From Omphiscola glabra (lineage: Eukaryota; Mollusca; Gastropoda; Lymnaeidae), in contig OZ024810.1 in NCBI GenBank assembly GCA_964017045.1, forward strand, positions 13,441,342-13,505,341: a stretch of 64,000 nt of DNA, in the 5' to 3' direction. Of the stretch, positions 55,335 through 64,000 are shown piece by piece. The notes below the pieces were generated by a model. It was not told the DNA's origin and ran no database searches. It saw only the letters and a program-made list of their open reading frames with translations. Position 1 is the stretch's first letter, and every line of letters starts with the position of its first letter. The position numbers were made by a program, and so were the translations under genes.

Positions 55335-58300
55335 CTAACGGTTCTTTAAGCAGTGAGTCACACCGACTACAGCAACCAGGCAGGCAGCAATGAACTTGAA
55401 GTTGACCTTGTTGGCACGGGCATTATTACCTGACCTTCGTGGCTGGAATCCTCCTCGAGCCTTCCAGTTAATGGCTAAACAATGAGAATAATGTGAGAAT
55501 CATTTATAATCTTGCGATTGAAGACAGAAAAAATAAAAATAGTTTAATTTGAATTGAGAAATAGCTGTAGTGGACAGAGTAATTGAGTTTTATGGTGTTA
55601 GGCGACACAGTAATGCACACTGAGACGTGGTAGGAGACTTTAAAATGAACAATTAGAGGTATGATGGTAAGAGACAATATTACGAACAATGAGGTGTATG
55701 ATGGTAAGAGACAATATTACGAACAATGAGGGGTATGATGGTAAGAGACAATATTACGAACAATGAGGTGTATGATGGTAAGAGACAATATTACGAACAA
55801 TGAGGGGTATGATGGTAAGAGACAATATTACAAACAATGAGGGGTATGATGGTAAGAGACAATATTTTGAACTATGAGAGTTTCTGTGGTAGGAGACAAC
55901 GCAATGAAAAATGAGAGATATGGTGGAAGGAGACAACGTATGGTGGTACTAGGCAGTTTAATTAAAAATGTGATATACAGCACATGGATACAGCATGATG
56001 AACAATGTCAGGTATCGTTGAAAGAGACAGTGTATTCGAAAACGGAACTTTCCGTAGGAGAATTGGTGATCGGCAATGGGACGTATGGCCGTGGAAATAA
56101 ACGTAGCGAGTTATAGACTGATTAAATTAGAGCCATGACGTGAAAGTGCAGCATCTTGATCTATGGGAGATATGACGCTAAGAGCCATTGTGATGATTGA
56201 TGTGGTTTATGGATTTAGGTGCTCTAGTTCATTACTTGAACAATGAAAGTTATCGATTAAAGAGTCACTTCGATTAACAATTGAAAATATTTTACTTTAG
56301 GTCTGTTGTCGGTAAATCGCAAGACGCGAGCCGCATGCGGCACTTTAGTGACCTGAGTGCGTCTCGGCCAGTCGGCCACAAATCGGTTTTGACTACAAAA
56401 CACATGGTTCTTGACAGGTTCTTGAAAAGAAATGTGGCTGTCAAAAATATTTTAATCATACTGCGGCTGATTTTCCGCTCTACTGACTAATGAGTTTGCC
56501 AACCACTGGTATAGGTGAAAGAATAAAAAAAAATGATTGTATTCCGTTATGAAACACATTTATAAACAATGTTTTGGCGTTTTGATCCAGGCTGATGGAA
56601 TGAACGACAAGTACAGCGTTAAGACACAGCATGATTAAATAAACAATGGCAGGTACACGTTTTAGGACACAGGGTGATAAAATGAACGATAGGAAGTACG
56701 GCTTTGGGACACAGCGCGATCAAGAATGGAGTATATTTAGTCAGTAGGAAATATGATCGTCAAATGGAGCTATGGCTTAAACAAAGATTGTCATTGTCTT
56801 TGTGTGATGTGACTCGAGGAAATAGGTCGATGAAATGAACAATGTCAGGTTTGGCGTTAGGAGACAGTGTGAAGAAAAATGTCTGGAGTACCGTTAGAAG
56901 ACAGCGAGATTAAAAATATGATGCATTTCATAAAGAAAAATCGTTATGAAATAAACAATGTTTCAATATAGCGTTAAGAACAGCGTCATGAAACGAACAA
57001 TGGAAGGCATTGTGTAAGGAGTCAACACAATGAAATATAAACAAATGGAGGTTATGCGTGAGGCGACATGAAATAAACATTGGTAGGTATGGCACTAGAT
57101 TTCAATGTTTTGACATTAACAATAGTAGGAAGTGGTTTAGGGGCAGTGTGATGAAATGAGCTATTGGAGGTTAAGCGTTAAAAGACATTGTGATGAGCAG
57201 TGAGAAATATGGCGTACGGTGACAGAGTGATAAATGTGGCGAAAAGTACGTTGTCTAGGAGATTAGGTCCCTTCTGTAGCCACAGAAAATCGTTTCAGAG
57301 TCTACAACTCCGTTTCTTAAGCTTCTGGAAAGCGGGTACTTGTACATTTTCCTGGCTCCTATAAAGCCGATAGTTTAAAAGGAAAAACCACGCAACGTCG
57401 TTTAAGAGTCATCGAATATGTTTATTACTTGTTGAAAATATAAGTGTTCAAACACAGCACCTTCTATTGAATAGTCATGTGAAGTGACTAACAAATCCAA
57501 TGAATACACAAAACAGCATCATAAAGTTATACGAAGTCCTCACTCCAAAAACACTCTGTCGAATCCACACGCAATAATAAATCGTTCTCCCCCTAATAAT
57601 AATCTGTCTCTCCTTTTATACCATTATTGCCCATGCACTCGTGATAACAAGAAAAATGTTCACATTCATTCACCACTCTAATGTTTTCACAACTCACAAC
57701 AAACACTTTCTCCCCTGGGTCCCCCCCCCTGCCAAGACGGTCATACTTGTGGGAAAATACAGTCAATACCACGAGCACTCCTTTTCCGTCCCCCAAACAT
57801 ACACACAAAAAGGTAACCACACCATCTGACCGTGAAAATAAATAATGTAAAATATGGCGTACGGTGACAGCGTGATAAATAATGTAAAATATGGCGCTAG
57901 GTTACAAGCCCACGGAATGTTAAAAGCGTGGTCCAGCATTAGGACACATTTTTAATGAAAAATGGGATACATGGCGTTAAGAGACCGGTTGATGAAAAGA
58001 TGTAAGGATGTCTATCGAAAGGAGATAGTGGGATAATCAGTGTGTATAGATACCGCGATAAGGGATAGAGTTAGGAATAGTGGGAGATACAGTATTATCG
58101 TAAAATGCTATAAAATGGACGTGGGGCGTTATGACTAAAAGTGATGAAAGGAACAATGGAATGTAAGTCGCTATGAGAAAGTATGATGAAATGAAAAACC
58201 AGAGTATAGAGTTAGTGATAAAGTTATGATGAAATATGGGAGCGTTAGGCGATAATGTGTTTTAATGAAAAAATGAGATGTATGGTGGTAAGGAATATTA

Positions 58301-61005
58301 TGCTCAAATGAACAATGAGATGTATGGTGGTAAGGAATATTGTGCTCAAATGAACAATTATATGTATGGTGGTAAGGAATATTGTGCTCAAATGAACAAT
58401 TATATGTATGGTGGTAAGGAATATTGTGCTCAAATGAACAATTATATGTATTGTGGTAAGGAATATTGTGATGAAGCAAACAAAAAGTGTTATGTATGTA
58501 GTGAATAATGTGATGAAATGATCAGTGTGATTTTGGCGTTAGGAGATACCGTTGTAAAATAAACAGTAAGAGTTATTGGGTTTTCAGCCATCGGCATGCA
58601 AAAAGCGACTCACTGGGGTAGAATGAATCCAGATTAATGCTGCAATGCAGATCAGTGACAAATTTAAATCAAATCTAATTTTTTTAGGATGGCACGTGAA
58701 GATTAAGATGCGATGATTTGTTGCAGCCGTATGAATAATTTTTAAAATTCTTCATTCATCTCATACTGTCTGCAAAAATTTTATTTTCTAGTGAAAATGA
58801 CGCGCATTATTGGTGCAAGTGTTTGTCTTATTCCGTCAGTGTTTATAATGGTGTATTAAATAGTCTGTATCAGCACCCCTAAAGCGTGCATTAACTGGAA
58901 TAAGATTAACGTTTGAATGTACCTTCGGATCTTGCCGCAGCTCTGTCCTTCAGATCCTGGCGTACATGGTCTTCCATAGGGTCGCACAAAAAACTCGCGA
59001 AGCACTTTGCCTGCGCTTGGACCCTTTTCCTGGAAAACACAAAAGTTGTGTATGAGTGTGTGTGATTGTGTATGATTGTTTATGATTGTGCATGATTGTC
59101 TATGATTGAGTATGATTGTCTGTGAATGTGTTTGAGTGTGTATGATTGTGTATGATTGTGTATGATTGTGTATGATTGTGTATGATTGTGTATGATTATG
59201 CATGATTGTGAATGATTGTGTAGGATTGGTTGTCTCTGGTGCCGATCGCAATGAGAACACTTAAATATTATGGCAGTTTATTATGTAATGTAAACAGTTA
59301 TGCTCTAACCAAAATCTACTGAGATGCTTTCACTACAGTCAAGTAGCATTCAATAACACTATGCCTATATGATGCCATAGACATAGTGAAGGCACCAAAG
59401 GCAGACGTGCATTTTCAAATTGACAGTCATTGCTTCCCAAGCTTGTTTCCATTTCCATATTTTATGAAAGTACTAATATGATGAGTACATCATGTTTAAA
59501 TGTTCAGTAGAGGGTGATTGAATGTAGCAACCAGCTGCTCTTGTTTAACTCCTACCTACTCTTGTTCAATCATCATCTTCTCCTGTTTAGATATCCCCTA
59601 CAATTGTCTTACTACTATCTCAAATTGTTCACTAAAGCCTAGTCTTGTTCAACCACAAACGTATCTTGTTCAACTGACATCAAGTCTTGTTTAAGCTAAA
59701 TAGACTCTTGTTTCATTACAATATAATCCTGCTTAACCGCCATCTAACCTTTTTGTGCTATCATATTATCTTTTTCAAATACCTTCAAATATTGTTCAAA
59801 ACAATCTACTTTGTTCAACTACCGTGTTCTTTTGTTAAACCACCATCTACTATCTTAAAATAATTAAAAAACAAAAACATTTTTACACTGGATCTTCCTC
59901 ATCAAATGCCACTTTCTTGCACTCGTCCATTCTCTCATAGCAGTTGGCAGCCAAATTCTGGCATAGAACTGTGGTCACTGTGGAGATAAAGAGCGACGTA
60001 ACAATTGAGAAATAATTTACTTCTTCTTGCACTTTCTGCTTTAAACTCAATTTGTTTACCCATTATACAAGAATATGGTTGATTCATTGATGTATTTGAA
60101 CATCTCTTTAAACTATATCCATTGAAATTAAGTTATATAACCCAGAAAATCCAAGTTTTTTTAAAACTCAAATAATAACATGATTGACGATCTAGTTAAG
60201 GGTGGAACGCAGGCGATGTCCCACGTTTAGTGACACACATTTCCCAGTAAAAAAGAAACAAGTGAATGTATTTATGAAACTGACTTAAGCTCGATCAATT
60301 GTCTTTTTAAACAATCGGGTGTCCATGATAACTTAAAGTGAGTCTTTCCCATCTTTCAAAACGTTTTTTTTTTAACCTAAACTAAATATATCAAAAAGCT
60401 AAATTAAAAAAGGTATTGAGTATGGAAATCAAAGCACGGTTATGGATTAATCAAGGATCCATGGACCAAGGAGAAACCAAGAACCGAGAAATCCGAAAGG
60501 ATCTAGTAAAGATTGTAAAGGATATAGAATACACCAAAAGTCTTGGAAATAAATTGTTATTGGCTATGCTTAATAGGAAGGTTGAGAAGGTTAAAAAAAG
60601 GAGAAGATCAGAGAGATCTGAAATATTTAGAAAACAGTATACTTGGTGGATTTATTAATGGTAACATCTTTTACTATTTTCTAACAAAGAGTGGATGTTT
60701 TTCGCCCCCTTTACGCAAAGTTACAACCTCTAATTCCATTGCTTCCTCCTCCGTGCTATGCACCAAATGCACACAAAACATAGCATATAGAATATATACT
60801 AATTATTATTTTTTGATATATAAAGCGCCATCTGAAAATTATTTTTTTATAGATTATGCCCCTCTTCTTATATTTTCCGCACACAAAGTTGTTGCGTTGC
60901 CCCAGCTAGTATTATATTTATTAGAAGTCAATAAATCATTCAATATCAGTACCCACCAGCTAAGCATGAGATTGCCAGAAGGCCCCACAGACTCACTGAA
61001 TGCAT
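55335..61005 (-). CDS. Gene D: small secreted cysteine protein, complete
   Basis: Coding segments on the minus strand: 61005-60957, 59977-59887, 59029-58923 and 55474-55335 (TAG). Introns are 0.98, 0.86 and 3.4 kb, phases 1, 2, 1, and the product is 128 aa. Signal peptide MHSVSLWGLLAISCLA. Exon 3 has CYERMDEC and ends CCAGT|GTAAAA, so the codon across the junction is Val rather than the Glu of A-C. Exon 4 has CFASFLC, and the last exon has KARGGFQPRRS and FKFIAACLVAVVGV. Same invariant cysteine spacing as the other copies. Nearest to gene C by the shared hAT insertion upstream and by the last exon. Intron 4 carries a candidate solo LTR (57250-57830). Confidence 0.76.
55620..56200. repeat. 37-bp minisatellite block, intron 4 of gene D
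   Basis: 55660-55870 has six fresh units (GTATGATGGTAAGAGACAAT, ATTACGAACAATGAGG), then worn units. Same family as in B and C but a different homogenised variant. Confidence 0.88.
56290..56515. mobile_element. Old hAT-like relic (gene D copy)
   Basis: Homologue of 20755-20985. GCGAGCCGCATGCGGCAC and AGTTTGCCAACCACTGG kept. Confidence 0.55.
56516..57249. repeat. Degenerate minisatellite, intron 4 of gene D
   Basis: Worn 37-42 bp units, collinear with 20986-21760 in gene B. Confidence 0.75.
57250..57830 (-). mobile_element. Candidate solo LTR
   Basis: A 580-bp unique block interrupts the minisatellite and is absent from B and C. On the minus strand it can be read from TGGTGTGG to CCTAGACA (TG...CA ends), with GGTATAAAAGG at about 57620 and AATAAA at about 57430, about 190 bp apart, as in an LTR. 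A 5-bp target duplication was not evident, so the assignment is tentative. Confidence 0.4.
57831..58560. repeat. Minisatellite with fresh 42-bp block (58260-58470)
   Basis: Five units of TGTATGGTGGTAAGGAATAT / TGTGCTCAAATGAACAATTA. Divisible by three, so ORFs run on both strands. Rest worn. Intron 4 of gene D. Confidence 0.88.
59045..59225. repeat. 10-bp TGTGTATGAT array beside the exon 4 acceptor (gene D)
   Basis: About 18 units starting 15 bp from the acceptor at 59030. Counterpart of 46620-46905. Gene B has only about five units (22795-22850). Confidence 0.85.
60421..60700 (+). pseudogene. Conserved intron 2 block with relic plus-strand frame
   Basis: The plus strand reads MEIKARLWINQGSMDQGE, then LVKIVKDIEYTKSLGNKLLL, then after a frameshift LKYLENSILGGFINGN. 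Copies in A (3695) and B (25195) keep the same block with other breaks, and C has lost it. It looks like an ancient gene or retroposed fragment trapped in the intron before duplication. I do not recognise the protein. Confidence 0.4.
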
Positions 61006-61862
61006 CGTACTGTTGAATTCTGCCCACAGGCATCGATGACAATGTGCGTTAGTCTCAGTCAGACGTTTAACGAAATCTAATTTTATAAATTATGATAGTT
61101 TAAAATAAATTACCAAAAGGTTATAATGTTCTTGTTTTTTTTAAGCGCTTATAAATTTTATACATTTAAATTTAAAAAAACAAAAAAAAACAAAAAAAAA
61201 CAAAGAAAAACCAAAGAAAAAACACATATACTTTATTTAAAAAAAAAACATAATGAATAAATAAATGATAAAACTGTAAAATGTATCACGAAATAGAAGT
61301 TTAGAGTTAAAAAGGTATCTCCCATTGACTTGCTTCATTTTAAGTTTACAAGCAATGCAAAAACCATGTTACAGTTTGAGATTTTACTTAAACCAATCAC
61401 AGTTTCTTATACATATACCTTGCTAATTTTTTTTTATCTGTGTCATTTCTTTTACAAAAATCATATAATAAGCACACCCACATTCACACACACACACAAA
61501 ACATATATCCCTTGCCCATGCCTGTTGATCTAAAAAAAAGTTACCCCATTTGTAACTTTAGCAGAGATCAAGTTCTTCCGATAGTATTGCATACATAATC
61601 TTAATTGTGATTTTCTTTTAACATACCGAATTTGTCCATGTCAAATGATCACTTAGAGCTAACAATGTATGTACCAATTGTTAAGTAGTATGTCTTTGTG
61701 TGTGCATACTTGTGAAGTACATCCGCTGACATAACTGGCCATATATATTTTACTATATAAGTGTGTGGAATTTTTTTAAAGCCGGAAAAATAATATTTTT
61801 TTTCTCTCCATCAATCCAAAATGAACCTTTCATTTCCTTGATTAAATAAGCATAGCACTTAC

Positions 61863-62060
61863 CAACAAAAATTAAATGATTTTTATGTCTTCTGGAGGAA
61901 AGAAAGAAACGGAAGTGTCATACTACACTAAATAACTTTGATTGCGTCATCATTTTATGTGTATTGCACTTCCATGTCTCCGATTTTAAATAAAATAAAA
62001 TATGCGCTGGACGTCTTGCGAAATGAGAATGTTAAGTTTCGCAAACAGTGTCTTTTTTTA
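61863..62060 (-). promoter_or_regulatory. Gene D first (non-coding) exon and proximal promoter
   Basis: GTTG|GTAAGTGC donor (last exon base 61863), ACACTTCCGT near 61912, TGATGACGCAATC near 61942-61954, then TTTCGCAAGACGT near 62015. Order and spacing as in B. Confidence 0.6.
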
Positions 62061-62276
62061 AATTCCCATTGCCCCATGCGCACAGAACCTCTCAACATCC
62101 CTAACATCTCCTACCTTACCAATCTTCATTACTTACAACCTTAATCATTACCACAAGCCATTTCAACATCTCCAGCTCAACTGAACCCCATGACCCGAAG
62201 CCTCCGCCATTACAGCGATTCTCGCCAAAAACAATATGCTCCTCCCCTTAACACAAAACTACCCCATTACATATGC
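62061..62276. other. Intergenic region upstream of gene D
   Basis: Matches 50115-50362 upstream of gene C (CCTCTCAACATCCCTAACATC, ACACAAAACTACCCCATTAC). No gene. Confidence 0.6.
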
Positions 62277-63660
62277 CAGCGGTTCTCAGTCTGTGGGTCG
62301 CGACCCCTTTGGGGATTGAACGACCCTTAACTAGAGGTCGCCTTAGACCATCGGAAAACACATACACCCTACAGTTATGAAGTAGCAACGAAAAGTATGT
62401 TGTTGTTGCCCAGGGTCTATGTTCCCTTTAGGCAAAGTTCCACTCATTAACAGTAGATGATAGCACTGATATATCAATGACAAAATGTTGATCTTGAACG
62501 CAGAGTTTCAACCATATCCCGGTAATGTTTACAAGACAGTGTTGGTTGGAATCTGTCCGCATTTGAAAGTAAATCTGTAGAATCAGTAATACCAGAGTTT
62601 TATCAAGAGAATTCATTGGACATGCAGAAAATGGTTATGTTTACCTCTGATTGGTGCATCGGTTATGCTAGGTAAGAACAATGGAGTTGCAGCAATCTTC
62701 GCCGACGTATTCCACATCTACTGGAACAACATTGCGTTGCTTATCGTGAAGATTTATGCATCGATGATGCTTGCAAACATATAAGCTTAATTCCACACAT
62801 TGAAACAATTCTCACACATATTGTTCAGTAGGTCGACAGTACGGAAATCCCAGTTTACCGAACTAGCTAAGGTGTTGTAATCTAATTCCGCAGCCTTTAG
62901 ACTTTAGCCCATTGAATGAAATCAGATGGTTTTCGCGGCACTTTGCTTTACAAGCATTGCTGAGAAACATACCATTTTTGACTGAATACTTTGAGGACCA
63001 GATGGGCCAGTGAAATGATCCAGTTCATAAGTACTGTTTTAAGAAACTAAGGGATCCGCACTTTCGAACTGCACTGATTGTCTTTGATGAAGTAGTTGGT
63101 GAACTTGCTGAATTATGCAAGCTGCGACAACCAAAAAATCTTACGACCATCGAGGCATCCCAGTTTGTAAAAGTTAGGATCGTTAAGCTCCGTGCCCAGT
63201 ACCTTTGTAGAAATGTGCGCTGGTCCGAAGATGTTGCTGGATTGCTTGCAAATGACGAGGATATAAACATGAGTTCCATCGATGAATGTTTATGTTTGCA
63301 CCTGGACTCTCGTTTCCCCAAAAGTGAGATGAAGCAATGGCGAAACTTCGAGATATCAACGTTAATCGACACTTCAGATTTTAATTTTGTCCAAGAAGAA
63401 CTTGCAGCCCTGGTTTCTAGATAAGTGGCATTCTTGGAAAACTATGACGTCATTCTGCCAATTGTTAAGGATCGGTATCGTAACTCAAGGTTGGTGCTTG
63501 CAGAATAAGTGAAATTTGGGTTGGTACAGACTTTCGACGAGATGGTTCGATTTGTAATAAATGAGAATAAATTCTGCGACATTGCCGTTTTTTTGGATAT
63601 TTGTCCTACATTTCTTGCATCAAGCGCCTATTGTGAACGTGGTTTCAACATAATACAGTT
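62277..63660 (+). pseudogene. hAT element with decayed ZNF862-like transposase
   Basis: Starts with the CAGCGGTTCTCAGTCTGTGG terminus shared with 50363 after an ACATATGC flank. Coding remains on the plus strand in changing frames: FTSDWCIGYA, HCVAYREDLCIDDACKHISL, SLCLHLDSRFPKSEM-like parts and finally FLASSAYCERGFNIIQ, the SSA-CERGF motif of the hAT C-terminal dimerisation domain. Many stops. The right terminus is replaced by a LINE at about 63661. Confidence 0.72.
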
Positions 63661-64000
63661 GACATTGGATCATCATGGAGGGCTTTGTACTCCCGACGCT
63701 TTTGCTCAAGTAGCATTTGGATTGCTATGTTGTTTTCATCAAATCAATCCCTGTGTTTTCTTATAGAGAATCCTAGGCGCTCAGCGGCTGTGTTATATAC
63801 CGTCTCACGAAGTGTGGTCCATGCTTTTTCCGCGTCCTGGTTGTCCAGTGTTATGGTATCAAGGCTTTCATCCAGGGTGTCAACAAAGGTTTGTCTCACA
63901 TTAGGGATCTTCAGCTTACCGATGTTGAGGCGTTTCGAAGCTTTGGTGGCCTGAGTTCGTCTCTTAGGTTGGATGTGAGACGATGAGGCGGTGATCCGTC
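63661..64000 (-). mobile_element. LINE fragment running off the window
   Basis: Matches 29455-29800 in the same orientation (ACATTGGATCATCATGGAGG, GGATCTTCAGCTTACCGATG, GCGGTGATCCGTC). The region between endonuclease and RT of the LINE family at 28-30 kb. Confidence 0.85.

Noticed and set aside
58856..59260. 134-codon minus-strand ORF with HNHTQSYTI repeats
   Set aside because: It runs from the 10-bp repeat into exon 4 in the wrong frame; the conserved frame is the one with CFASFLC.
60416..60658. 80-codon plus-strand ORF as a gene
   Set aside because: The frame is broken in A and B copies and shifted even in D; treated as a relic.
1..64000. tRNA, rRNA or snRNA genes
   Set aside because: No cloverleaf with A/B boxes or other RNA gene signature was found by eye; a tRNAscan or Rfam search would be needed to exclude them.

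Overview
The window is eukaryotic nuclear DNA from an animal. It is AT-rich and full of tandem repeats, non-LTR retrotransposons and cut-and-paste transposons, and its genes have introns. The mix of elements (Tx1-like, L2/CR1-like and RTE-type LINEs, hAT MITEs, a PIF/Harbinger relic) and the sparse coding fit an invertebrate such as a gastropod mollusc. That assignment is inference, since no housekeeping gene is present to fix the species.

The main content is a tandem array of one small gene family, all on the minus strand, that long ORFs do not reveal because every coding exon is only 49-140 bp. Three copies are complete (B: coding 25769 to 19174; C: 48476 to 44032; D: 61005 to 55335). One is partial (A: coding from 4146, last exon beyond the left edge). 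One decayed last exon (10502-10386) marks a dead fifth copy. Each complete gene has a non-coding first exon ending in a GTAAGT donor, a 49-bp signal-peptide coding segment, a 91-bp and a 107-bp cysteine-bearing exon, and a 140-bp last exon giving a basic Arg/Gly linker plus a C-terminal hydrophobic segment. Lengths, phases and splice sites agree in all copies, and the predicted product is 128 aa. The cysteine spacing C-x6-C-x6-C-x19-C-x5-C is invariant, while the residues between cysteines diverge much more than the two ends. I do not recognise the family.

The introns are unusual. Intron 4 of every copy is built almost entirely from a diverged 37-42 bp minisatellite family, homogenised separately in each gene. 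Intron 3 carries other tandem arrays (78 bp in A, 21 bp in B, about 10 bp in C and D). These arrays produce long open frames on both strands that are not genes.

Layout: 1-5800 gene A and its promoter; 5.8-10.4 kb LINE ends and a transposon with inverted ends; 10.4-18.4 kb dead copy wrecked by a hAT-like insertion and an L2/CR1-like LINE; 18.4-26.9 kb gene B; 27-43 kb nested transposons (a LINE split by a Harbinger-like element that itself holds a nearly complete Tx1-like LINE at 34-38.6 kb) and minisatellites; 43.3-50.1 kb gene C; 50.1-54.4 kb intergenic, mainly a 3-kb array of a 20-bp unit; 54.5-62.1 kb gene D; 62.3-64 kb a decayed hAT transposase and a LINE fragment. Insertions present in one copy and absent at the matching site of another allow the duplications to be ordered.
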